Part shown: piece by piece, positions 11,757 to 23,600 of the stretch
Numbering within the stretch: position 1 is the stretch's first letter
Layout: every line of letters starts with the position of its first letter
DNA from: Klebsormidium nitens
Lineage: Eukaryota > Streptophyta > Klebsormidiophyceae > Klebsormidiales > Klebsormidiaceae
Direction: 5' to 3'
Length of the DNA stretch: 64,000 bases
Assembly (NCBI GenBank): GCA_000708835.1
Contig: DF236982.1
Coordinates: 62,001 to 126,000, forward strand
Position numbers and translations under genes: made by a program
The notes under the pieces: model-generated
Told to the model about the DNA's origin: nothing
The model's input: only the letters and a program-made list of their open reading frames with translations
Database searches by the model: none

Positions 11757-14700
11757 TCAGGCCAAAAAGATGGGCGTCCGAGAGGAAGCGCTCGGCGCTT
11801 TTGCGCTCCCTCTGCTCTTGCTAACCCCTAGCTGCGGGAGACCTTTATTGAGGCCCTCCAACAACACGCACGCCTTGCACCACCTCTGACTGGAGATGTA
11901 CCCGCAACGCTCGCACGTGCCCTGTTCCGGCATCTTGGCCGTCAGCGAGAAGCGGAACTCCTCGGCGGAACGGATGATGTCGAGGATCGCTTGCGGCCTA
12001 CGAAAGAGCACATTGGCTGGTTCACTTACTGCAATAAAAGTTGAGGCCTGGCTGCTAGATACGACGATTGCGTTCAGAAGAACGAGCTATGGGCTCCATC
12101 TAAGATGGCTGTTCTTGGAGCCAATGACGGATGGCCGTTTGTCAAAATGGCATTTCGTAAAAAGATGGAAACACCCGGGGTGGACGAATGAGTCGGCGTC
12201 GATACCGTACGAAGCCTGCTGTAGCTGCTCTAAACCTTTAGAGCTCGTGCGGGCACGAAACTTCATTCTTCCTGATGAACGAAACGCGAACGCTCAGAAG
12301 CAGTGGAGACTGCTCACCTGATCGCCTCTAGGTCTTTGACGTACTCACGAGCGAAACCCCGGTAAGCATTTGGGGAGTATATACCTGCGTCAAAGCGACC
12401 AGCAAATAATCACCGCATGCATGTGGGGAGAGCGTGACTCGCTTCGTTCCTTTCCTCTAGGAACGGAACGATGTGGGCGGATCTTACTGCTTCAAAAGGG
12501 GTCTTTTACTAGCCAGGCAACCAAGCATGAGAACGTGAAGGATCATAAGCATTGCCCGCTGTTCTCATGTGTGCAAGCGCCGCCTGTGAAATCTGGCTAA
12601 GGAGCAACTCGCATTCCATTGGAGTTGCAGGGGAGCTTTCTGACGACACGGACAAGTTCCACTGTCCGTTTCGCACGCGCTTTAAATCGAACGCCTCAGC
12701 ACGCAAACGAGAGAGGGTAATTGGCACGAGCAAGTAATGGTCTGTGGAGAGGCAAACTGAGCATTTTCAAGAAGGCCTTGATCACAAATCTCCTTTTGTA
12801 TATTCTCGATAGATTTGCACACAGGGAACAGAAGCGAGTGAATAAAGAAGGAAAAGGACACTGGAAGTAGAGGAGCTCACATTCGGTGGAGAAGTAGTCG
12901 AGCTTCTTGAAGTAGGCGTACATCACAATCTCCTTTTCGTACGTGTACTTAAACGGTTTGCTACGAGGGAGGGCCCCGTCGTCTCCCGTCGAGATCGCCG
13001 CGCATCGGCTGAGCCTGGCGACACGAAGAAGGTCGATCAAAGGCTTGAGCGGTTTGGTAACAGGTGTCAAACGTTCAGAACAATCTCAATCTGTCGTGAT
13101 TTTCAACACAGCCGACCGTTCTTTACAGGTACGTTGTCCCTCAGCCCAATATCTGAGGGCACTCTGCCTGCGCGCTTAAATCGTCACACGGTATGCTGGT
13201 AATGAGTCGACGTATGCTTGAACGACAGCGGACGTTGAGCTCGACAAATCGAAAGGTCGTCGTGCGTCGGCTGAGCCTGGAGATACGTCGACGGCGGATG
13301 GGTTCCATTAGCGGTTCAGTGGCGGGTGTCGAAAATGCAGTTGCTTAACTCTGCCTTTAACCGTGGGGTTCGCCACGCATCGGCTCTGCCTGGCGACAAT
13401 ACGGAGGCCGATCAAAGTCGTTGCCGATTTTTGAATGGGTGTAACGTTCTCCCCAAACCCTCGATACCAAACCCCAAACTCTGCCAAAAGCATTTCCGAA
13501 TCCCAAAACCCACCTGGCGATGTCGCCCCGCAAAATGTTGAGCAGCACCGTCTCTGCCACGTCATCCGCGTTGTGCCCCGTGACCATCTTGGTCGCGCGC
13601 AGCGCCGCGGCCCCCCGGTCGAGCGCCTGCCGCCGGAACACCCCGCAGAAGGTGCAGTTGTTCTTACGCCCGATCTCGCGCACGATCTCGTCCATCGTCC
13701 AGCCGTAGAGCTCCTTGTACGAGACGATCTTCAAGGGAATGCCGTACTGTAGAGAACAGAGAATTGCAGCCTAAGATTTTCATGTTCGTGTGTTAGGTCA
13801 ACCCTGGTTTGTGTCAGGTTTCGCCACGATCTCGTTCATCGTCCAACCGTAGAGCACTTTGTACGAGACAATCTTCAAGGGGATGCTGTACTGTACAAAA
13901 CAGAAAACCGCGGCCTGGAATCTTCATCTTCGTGTGTTAGGTCAATACTAGTTTGTGTCAGATTTTGCGCGCAACATCGTCCATCGTCCAGCCGAAGAGC
14001 TCTTTGTAGGAGACAATCTTCAAGGAGATGCCGTACTGTAAGGAAGCGGAATGAAGTTCGATAACGCACTCGTTGTTGGAACAGTTGCTCCCTCCGCAGA
14101 CCGAGGTCATCCCGACCGGAAAACGTGCCCGATTTGCACTAAACCACCAAAACAAACATGATTCTGATACCGGTAGATAAGACCCCTCTCACCTGCTCCT
14201 CGTTCCTTTTGACCGTCTCCAAGGAGTCGTCTCGGTACCCAGTGATGCCTTCGTCGATGGACAGCAGGAAAAGGTCGAGCCCGTAGCCGTGCCGGTCGTT
14301 CAACAGCTTCATTATGTACGCCAGCACCGTCGAATCTGGTGCACGAGCAGAGTACTATGGTTATAACTGGAGGTTAAGTTCAGTTTAATCATAAACAGCG
14401 TCCAAGCCGGCTGAAACCTAGGCACGCAGTAAACACTCCCCTGTTTTTCACAGCGTCAAAGTTGGCTGAAAGGAGGCACGAACTGCTTCCAAAATGACCG
14501 CCAACACCGTCGAATGTGGTCCACGAACGGAGAAGAAAGAGTCACACTCACACGCAAACGTGTCCTTGTTGATACAGACATCAGAGCCGGCCGACAGCAG
14601 AGACCGGGGCGTGAAGGGAATAGCGCATCTTGTGCCGTTGTTAGTCAGTGCTTCTCTGATGAGTAGATAGATCAGCATTTCAATCTTAGGGAAGTATGAT

Positions 14701-16407
14701 CTGACCGACAGATAAGGCTCCCGTGACTTGCTGACGTTCCAGAAGACCTGGCTTGTGATAGTCAATACAGACTTGCGGCCAGCTACCATACAGCGCTCTA
14801 CTTTCGTAACTCCCTGCTACTGACAATCTTCCCTGCCAAGCTCTCGCTTCAATATGGTCATATAACAATAACTGGTGATTTGTGGAGAAAGCTGCAAACC
14901 TCTGCCACTTGATGGGTTTGTCACAGTTCCGCATGCGTGGGGGAAAAGGATTCTGACAGGAATCTTAGAAGAGAATAATAGGATACACCTGCTCTTCATT
15001 GCCGCACACACAATCACAGCATGAGTTGGCTGCTCTTGGATAGCCTAACCAAAAGTCACGATGACCACCCCAGCTTTTCAAGCTAACCCAGCTCAGAAAC
15101 GAAATCAACTTCAGGTCGACACCAAACCCAAGTCGGTGATGAAACAGACTTCATATCCTTCGAAATTGTGTGATTCCGCAAGAAACTTTACTTGAACCAA
15201 GTAGGCAAACCAGAATATGCAGAAGGACAAACCTTTGCCCCCGGATGCCCCGATTGCAACCCTGTCCCCCCGTTTGAACAGCCGGTTGTCAATTATTGTG
15301 CGGTGCACTTCATCCTCAAATGCGGCAAAGAAGCAGTCCTTACATACCTGGGAGTAACAGAAAAGACTGAAGTTTGAGCAGGGAAGAACCGAACCAATTT
15401 GGCTGAACAGGCGTTTCTACGAAGGGCCAGGGTAGCCAGGGGAAACAGACTTGTTTTCAGAGGTCAGTCATGATCAGATGAATAGTGATTCGGTGGGTAG
15501 AGTCGGATTTCGGGTAGGTAGAAATAGAGACACAAACTGAGAGAAGAGAAGCAGTTAAAAAGAAACGGTGTTATCGAAGGGAGATCGACCCTGAAGATAA
15601 AAGAAACGATGATATCAAGGAGCTGGGTTCAAGCATGACTGGTAGGAGAGATTCTGGGAATCGGGAACGTCTGAGTCCACACAAACTGGCTCCCTTCCGC
15701 AAACAGATAACTGTAGTCACAGGGGGGACCGCACATGCCCTGTAGACTTCTAGTTACCATGTCGGTTTCAGAATGCACAAATTAAATGATGAAATTCTCC
15801 AGATACTGTTCTACACCTTAGCTGCACAATCAACAAGAAGAGGAAGGAGAGAAACAGCTACTTGCACGCAACTTCTGCAGCTGCTTATGATTCAGAAAGA
15901 AGAAAGTAATCCCTCAACAGAGATTTTGAAAACAATCAACAGCTCGACTCAAGCTACTGAGACGTGGATCGTGAAATAGCTGCTTGTGAAACTCTTAGCT
16001 CCACTTGTTTTGAGGCACCACTGGCATCCGTTGTACTTTTTTCTTCTTCCTCTTTCCTTTCAATCAGTGCAGTGACTGAAGTCCCTGTTTTTACACATTG
16101 ATCCCTTTTAGAAAGTCGTTGCTGCTGTTCAAAAATTTTCTTTCTTAATGAGCAAACACACCACCAATTCATCGAAAGCAAAAAGTTGTGTACGTAGGGG
16201 CTTGGGCATCACACGTTGGAAACATTTTTAGAAACGTCAAAAACTGCAAGTACATCATCCCTTCCGTCTCGGCAGGAGCCATCATTCAAAACATTCGTAA
16301 AGAGACCAAAAGACACAAGGCTGAGACAAGCTGTTTACCTGCTGGTGCGTTTTCGGCCTGCGCAACACGGCGCGTCTTTCATCGCAAAGTACACACTTTC
16401 GCACCAT
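11757..16407 (-). CDS. CTU1: Cytoplasmic tRNA 2-thiolation protein 1 (7 exons)
   Basis: CTU1 (NCS6 in yeast) adenylates and thiolates wobble uridine 34 in the cytosolic tRNAs for Lys, Glu and Gln, with CTU2 and sulfur from the URM1 pathway. Minus-strand exons 16339-16407, 15233-15347, 14193-14335, 13514-13746, 12881-13014, 12318-12384 and 11757-11997 join in phase to 333 aa; plant CTU1 is about 355. Exon 1 gives the N-terminal Cys pair ([11 protein letters not shown]). The PP-loop SGGKDST spans the exon 2/3 junction, with GKG|AT resolving to Asp. Exon 4 carries [18 protein letters not shown] and TGHNADD. Exon 5 has [20 protein letters not shown]. Exon 7 has the C-terminal zinc site (CERCG, then [11 protein letters not shown]). 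The start ATG at 16407 is the closest to the Cys motif; 16476 is an upstream in-frame alternative. Introns 2-4 carry decayed exon-edge copies. It is divergent from valyl-tRNA synthetase. Confidence 0.93.
13260..13400 (-). repeat. Two decayed copies of the CTU1 exon 5 edge
   Basis: Real exon 5 starts at 13014 with cag|GCTCAGCCGATGCG. Two earlier copies on the minus strand lie near 13278 (cag|GCTCAGCCGACGC) and 13392 (cag|GCAGAGCCGATGCG). Each has related intron sequence on its far side ('gatcaaag...ggtgt...aacgttc'). Confidence 0.75.
13828..14040 (-). repeat. Two decayed copies of the CTU1 exon 4 edge
   Basis: Real exon 4 starts at 13746 (acag|TACGGCATTCCC). Copies with their own acceptors start at 13890 and 14035 on the minus strand. 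They still encode about 22 residues resembling [16 protein letters not shown], then hit a stop with no donor. They therefore cannot be cassette exons that keep the frame. Confidence 0.85.
14390..14535 (-). repeat. Decayed copy of the CTU1 exon 3 edge
   Basis: The start of exon 3 at 14335 (ATTCGACGGTGCTGGCG) is echoed near 14520 as ATTCGACGGTGTTGGCG. The adjoining 'cagcgt(c)aa(g)...ggctgaaa' piece is itself repeated at 14396 and 14450. Confidence 0.65.
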
Positions 16408-17662
16408 CGCAGTTTGCCCAAGCGTGGCTGAACCAACCTCTCCTCTGTTTTTGTGCAAGGGCTCAATTGGCCTCAACCACCTGGATGCCTGACAATCTAG
16501 CTACAGACAATTAAAGTGTCTTAGATAAAAGTGTAAAGCACTTTACTGCGGAGAGCCAATCAACCATAATACTAGATGAACAGTTCTGAATCAGGTAGCA
16601 AATGCTCCCTCTCTCTAGTTCCTAAACCAACATCGAACCCATTTATACCATGCCCCATTTGTGATCTAACGTGTGGTCTCCTACAGTCTACTCCTAGTGC
16701 AGGTTTGCGATTGGGTTATCTAATAGAGCCGTTACCGATGTTTAGAGACCTTTACCGTTTACAAACTTGAACGTGACGGTGACACAACTCCCGAGTACTC
16801 CTGGAGGCAGCAGGCTGCAGCCTGCTGCATGAGACATTGAGAATCGTCAAGTCGGCATTGTGTTCTGTGTGCTGCGGGGGTTGAAGGGGCTGGCGAAGCG
16901 CTCTTCTGCAGATAGGGCACTGGAAGAGTTCAGCCTTTGAGTTCCTTCTAAACCGGGACATTCTGTTCCATGTCATCTGGCATTCTGTTTCAAGGCAAAT
17001 CAGAAAAAGCTGTTGGGGGAAGCCGGCGAACTTTGTGTCGCTAGTAGGGCCGGCCATACACAGGAGATGGCGTCTCTTGATGGGGTTAGTGATTGCTGAC
17101 CAATAGCTCCAGAATGGGCGTACTCGTCATTCCGCCTTCCTCATTGATTTTGTATGTAGTAAGCAGATCATTGGCCGGCAATTTTGATTGCACGTCTGCG
17201 CTTGGGCTGTTGTGCATCACTTTTGCAGTTCTGTTTCTTTTTTGTCTGCCACTCCTAATGAACAATGAAGTGGTTGTCAATGAAGGGGTCTGTAGTGTTG
17301 GCCAGGGTTTTTGTCATTGTTTAACCACGTAGCCTTACTTGAAGCAGGATAATGCATCTGTGCCATGCACAGAGATCCAAAAACAAAAATCAGGGAGTGG
17401 TGTTTTATTTGAACCTCTTCAGAGCTACCTGGCTCTCCAAGCATTTGCAACTTACTGCATCTTGACCATCTCATTGACTCCTTCACTTGATGACCATAAT
17501 GATTTATTGCTCGAGGTAGGCAGAAAATTCAACAAAAGCAGAGACTGGTCTAGTCGATGCCACCTCCGCAAGAAACAGGCCGCTAACAAACCCAAGCACG
17601 TCTCATCATTGCTGAATTTGCAGGCCAACGGGGCAGCGGAGGCGGCTCCGCTGCCTGAAAAA
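16408..17662. promoter_or_regulatory. Shared divergent upstream region of CTU1 and valyl-tRNA synthetase
   Basis: About 1.26 kb separates two divergent translation-related start codons, so a shared promoter region is expected. I see no convincing TATA box or named motif. Open frames within it are unsupported. A good acceptor-like sequence ends at 17623 (gaatttgcag), with an open frame on its 3' side. A non-coding or targeting first exon for the synthetase may therefore lie upstream. Confidence 0.5.
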
Positions 17663-20600
17663 ATGGCGGCTCTGAACTTGTCCGCCGATGCGGCGCCCCC
17701 TGCCCCCGCGTCAGCGAACGCACCTAAAGAGGAAGAAGACCCGGAGAAGAAGAAAAAGAAGGAAGAGAAGGTGGGGCGCATCGCCAGACTGTACTTGTCG
17801 AAGACATTTCAGAGGAACACACCTGATGGATCCAGAGTGTCAGGGCGAGACCTTCTTATGCTTCTTCGTATCAGTCTGGGGCAAGATTGAGGGGCTTTCA
17901 GAGGCCATTCTGTCAGACGTGCTGACAGAAGCTTACCAGCCTTGTGCACACAGCCTGTCAGTTTCATCATGGAAATTTTCTTTGCCATATTCAGCACGGC
18001 CTCTCATGATCGACTTTGACAGCGGCGCAGGCTTTTTCCAACAGTCTCTAAGATTTTGGGGACAGGCCCTCAGTTCTTTAGACCGCCTCCCAGTCTTCTG
18101 GAACGGAGCCTCAGCCAAGATCGGACCACTTAGAAACTTCCAGGCAAGATGCTCTATTAACTCACTGCCGAGTCTCTGATTTTTAGCAGCTTCTGCAGGC
18201 AAGAGAAAAGGAGGCAAAGAAGGCGAAAGCCGCAGCCAAAGCGGCGGCAGCCAAGGCATTGGAGGATGCCAAAGTGAGTCGCCTTCCAACCAAGTCTCCT
18301 TGCCATCCAGTATTACTGGCAGGAGCACCAGTATCGGAAGCCTCTGCCTTTCTTAAAGCCCTGGGTGTTGAATCTGTAATCATCTTGTTTGCTGTTAAGC
18401 ATTTGGATGAGCGAGACGTTTACGTCTGTTTTCAATTTTCACATGTTTTCAAAACCAGGAAAGGCAGCGTACAGGTAGACCCCCAGAAAAGGCAGGTTAG
18501 ACAATAGCTAGCAGCTAGTACCTCAACTACGCATACGATTGCATTTTGGATTTGACCCGCTCAGGGCAAGGGCGGCGCCGATGGCAACGCCAAAAAGGCC
18601 GACAAGAAGAAGAAAGCCGGCCCCACGGAAGGAGCCCTCCAGGCGGACTCGACAGACCCCCCCACAACACCAGGGGAGAAGAAACAGCTGGCACCTGCAA
18701 TGGCCCCCGCTTTCAATCCCAAGGCAGTGGAAGCCTCGTGAGTAGATAGAAGTCTACTAGTATCTTGCAGTCTGTTGCCTGCTGTCTCGTGATTGCATGC
18801 CCCGTTTTTGGTTTCCTTCAATCCTGCTTTCCCGGTCGCCGGGAGCCTGCTAACGGAATCTGTGTTTTGGCTCTCATTCTCTTGCTTCCTTCCATCATTG
18901 AAACGGTGTTTTTGGTGTTCGAAGGGGCGAGTCTCTACTCTCTTTGCTCCGAAGGAGGATGTGCGTTTTCCTTATTGTACTGAAAATTCGCTGTCTTAGA
19001 TCACAGCTGTGTTAGTATGCGCCCCTTTCTTCGGAACGGATTTGTGACAGATCCACGAGCCGGACAGTGACGTTTTGAGCGGCCGAGTGACGTCACTTCC
19101 TGCCATCTTCTGCAGATGGTACGAGTGGTGGTCCAAGTGCGGCTTTTTCGAGCCCGACCTGAAGAGCGACAAGCCACCCTACGTCATCGTGAGCACATCC
19201 TTCTTGCTTATCTGCTTTCTCTCGTTGTGTTCTTTTTTCTCGCTGCAGTTCTTGAGTTGCAGCGTAGTAAGGAGATAGCGCTCGGCCAAGCGCAGCGATC
19301 TCTTGCGTCAAGGCCGTGTTTCATCTTGTTTGACCGTTGTTTGGAGATCGCTCCTCCACCCTAAAGACTGCGTTCCGGTATAGTGGGACGTACGAAAGTG
19401 TCGCATCGGTGTCGAAAGGGCTCTGTGTGGTAAAGGGTACTTGGTCAACCTCCTCTCCCCAAAGCGCTCAGCCGCTCTTTAACCTGGACTCAGGCGATCC
19501 GGTTTTCTCTCGAGCTGCAAGTGCTCGAACGCATGATCAGCTCGCGGACACAAAGAGATGCACAATTTCTGGCCTCAGGATACTTGTTGTGCATTTCAAT
19601 CACTTTCTCATACTATGAGAGCGTTTGAGATCTCAAGCTCTCTCTTTTTCCGGCCAGGTCATCCCGCCGCCGAATGTAACCGGAGCTCTGCACATCGGCC
19701 ATGCCCTGACGAACGCCATCCAGGCAAGCCCGTCCGCAAAAATTTGGCTTCTTTTTCTTACTACTACTCTAGTTCACTTGCAATTGTTGGTATCTGGGCA
19801 CCATTTTTTCTTAGCTTCAGTGTTGCCATTCACAACGACCCCGTATTCATTGTCTCTGCGGCTGCAACTGGAGGTGTTTCGTCTAGATTCGACGGCTTTC
19901 TCATAGCCGTGAGGGGTTCCGCTTTGTTCATGCTCCATAATGAAGTAGGACCCCTAGTAACATCTGCCTGACCCATGTGACCAAAACCGCCGTCTTGTAC
20001 TGAAAGCCCCACGCAGTCCCTAACCTCCAGGCCATCCCGTAAATTCAGCGTGTGTTGACACGTGGCTGCCTTCCATTTGCAGGACACGATCGTGCGGTGG
20101 AAGCGGATGAGCGGCTACAACACGCTGTGGGTTCCAGGCACCGACCATGCGGGAATTGCTACTCAGGTGGGTTGCTCCGTTGACCGGACTGCTCATTCTG
20201 GACTAGTAAAAAAATCTGGAGGCGCATGCAGCCATTAAACGCCCTTCCCTCAAGTCTTTGTCTCCGTTGACTTCTTTCGTCCACATTCTGTTGTGGACTT
20301 ACCCTTCATCTGTATCGGTTTGTCGTTGTCAGACTTACCGCTCGAACCTTCCAGCTTTCCCGCTTTGCCGTCTAAACAAAGTGTACGATCTCATCTTGTT
20401 GCCAGTGATGGTCGAGAAGGAGCCCACGAACGCTAGGCTCCTTGCAGCAATTGAAGCCTCATTCAGACCATGCCCAACCGCCCTTCCAAGTCAATCTTAA
20501 ACCTCCGTAATATCTCGTCCTCACCTTCATTAACGATATCTGGCCCGCTACATGAGGCGACGGGGATGGATCAAAAAGATTTGTTGGAATAGGACTTGGA

Positions 20601-23600
20601 AGTTCAGGCTTTTGAGGAAAAGCCCCCAGCTCGCTGGAATTGGTTCATCCTCCAGCGCATACTCTACTGCATCCTTAACCCGCCAGCTGAACCTTGTTTC
20701 TCTAGGTGGTGTGAACAAGAAGCTAATGGAGCGACGCATAATTTCTCGGTAACCGTACCCTCGTGCATCCTTAACCCGCCTGCGTAACCCTGTCTCTCAG
20801 GTGGTCGTGGAGAAGAAGCTGATGAAGGAGCGGCACATAACCCGGCACGACCTGGGGCGGGAACAGTTCGTGGAGGAGGTGTGGAAGTGGAAGAACGAGT
20901 ATGGCGACACCATCTTCGGGCAGCTGCGCCGGCTGGGCTCCTCCGTGGACTGGTCGCGCCAGGTACGCTGCACGGCCAGATTCTCAGAGGGTGATAAAGA
21001 TCTCGATTTTTTGTATCCGGATTAGCTATACCGACTTCACTATCGAGCGGTCGATTGGGTCCTGGCATTGTTTGCGCATCTGGCATAAGTGGACTCTACA
21101 GAGAGGATCTCAGATTTATCGGTTGGTCTGAAGGGAGTTGCTGCCCAAGGTGTTTTTAAGGGCATGTCCGACCAAGTAAGCGCTTGTTTTTCTGCTTTCA
21201 AACGCCTTGTTGACTGGTATACAATGCCACACTTCGCGAGTTCTCTGGTATGCCTTTGTGTCCGTCCGAGATTGATACACGTGGGAGATGGTGTCTCCGT
21301 CTGATTTCCAATTTATCACTTCGAACCGCGGCTTCCGCTTTGGTCGAGGTGGATGAAGTCTTGGTGAGACCCCAAAACAATAAACACGGAAGACACGGTG
21401 CCTCGGAGACCTTATTTTCCACAGACTCCTTTACCCTGCAGTGCCTCACGGAGAATGAGAAATTTTTGAAGGAGGCTTTAGTGCTTAAGTACCAAGAAGG
21501 CCTCATGTACGGTCTGGTCAACTGGGACTGCTTCGTTTTTTTTTGAACTCCAAATTCCAATACCCGACTGACTTTACGACCCCGAGTTTTCAAGATTTGA
21601 AAGGCAATATTTCTGAAACATAAAAGCCACGGAAGCTTATCAGACCTCATCAGGTCTAGTGCTTTACAATGGACGAGAAAATTCCCGAACGCCGTCAGGA
21701 GGCCGTTGTGCGCATATTTCAAGTAGGGCCCATCTACCGCGACAACCGCCAACCTCTAACAACCGCAAAGTCTCAAAACAGAAACTTCGAAACGATGAAC
21801 TTTTTCCCTCTTTCTACCGCAGTGCTTCACGATGGACGAGAAGCTCTCCAACGCCGTCAAGGAGGCCTTCGTGCGCATGTTCCAAGACGGGCTCATCTAC
21901 CGCGACAACCGGCTCGTCAACTGGGACTGCGTCCTCAAAACCGCCGTGTCCGACATCGAAGTCGACTACGTCGAACTGACCGGGCGGCAGAAGCTGCGCG
22001 TGCCGGGTTACGGCGATAACCTGGTGGAGTTTGGGGCGATAACCAGCTTTGCTTACCCGCTGGAAGGGGGCGAGGGGGAGATTGTGGTTGCGACGACGCG
22101 GCCGGAGACGATGCTGGGCGATACGGCGGTGGCGGTGCATCCGGAAGATCCTCGGTAAGTTTCGTTCTTTTGGTTTTCTGGTTTTCAATATTGGATACTG
22201 GGATAGTCTTTATTGGCTTGAGCAAGAACTTTGAAAGAACTCATCTGGAACATTGATGAGATAAAAAAGGCGATGACGTTGAAAACTTCGTTTGACAAAT
22301 GTCTTCGCCTTTTTGCTAACCGAACTCTTGCTTCTCTAGCGCTTTTTGTGTGGTTCACAACTGCAAAAGTCTGAAAGGGCAACATTCTGATTGAAAGACT
22401 TGCGTCTTCCGGCAGGCCGAGACAGGATTCCGACGCTTGAAAGACGTTAAGTCAACCGGAGCGTTCATTCATGACGGTCAGAGATGATCAGGGGAACCAA
22501 CGCTGTGCATTTCGAAGACCCTCGATGAGCGGGGCTTGCTTTGCGGACTTTGTACCTGCGACCTTTCCAGATTGCTGAACTTTCTGTTCGAACAATAAAC
22601 AAACGAGGGTTCTCTGTTTTGGTTAAGACAAGACGCCGGGGTCGATGCAGATCGTCGGTGAGGGGCCATTGTGAATTGCGTCTGTACGCTTCCTTCATAG
22701 TTGTTGTATTTTCAAACCACTTTCCATATACGGTTGGCTCTTAAAAAACATGGGTGCACCTTGTGCCGCTGCATGAGCCATACATAACAAGCTTTTCGCG
22801 TCGCCTCACCGAATTTGTCTGTTGGTGTGATAATCGAGACCACGAATGCGCGGACGGTTCCCTTTTGATATCCAATGCTCGATTCCAGCTGCAAGACGAA
22901 GCGGGAAGTTGAGGAAGGCTTTCAATAGCCCTTCGCCGACACGATCGACCCTCTTCTCCCCCCCCGTGCCGCACATCTTCAACCTTTTGCTTCCCCTCAG
23001 GCACGCTCATCTCCACGGCAAGTTCGTGGTCAGCCCTTCAAGCCCCGAGCGGCATTTGCTAACAAAAACTTTTCGTTGCTGTTGCAACCAAGCCGAAGCT
23101 CAGATCAGAACGACTAACCCACTTCTTTCCCGCTCAGATACGCCCACCTACACGGCAAGTTCGTGGTTCACCCTTTCAACGGCCGCCGCCTGCCGATCAT
23201 CTGCGATGCGGAGCTGGTTGACATGGCGTTCGGGACCGGCGCCGTGAAGATCACCCCCGCGCACGATCCAAACGATTTCGCCGTGGGGAAACGGCACAAC
23301 CTCGAGTTTGTCAACATGCTCACGGATGACGGATTGGTGAACGATGCGGGCGGGCCGGAGTTTGCGGGGAAGAAGCGGTTCGAGGTGCGGGAGTTGCTGG
23401 TCGCGGCGCTGCAGGAGAAGGGGCTCTATCGGGGAGTTGCGGTGAGGGCGTGCTAACCTTTGCTTCATTCAAAGCCCCTTTCATGTACTCATGACCAAAT
23501 CTAATTTTCTAAATCCTCGTCTTTCGAGAGATTATATTGCGGATAAGGCATAGAACTGTCTCCGGTTGTAGAGTAGCTGGGTCATTTCGGTCAACTGGCG

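Noticed and set aside
13828-14040. Mutually exclusive exons in CTU1
   Set aside because: The copies have acceptors but no donor and stop within about 25 codons, so they cannot replace exon 4.
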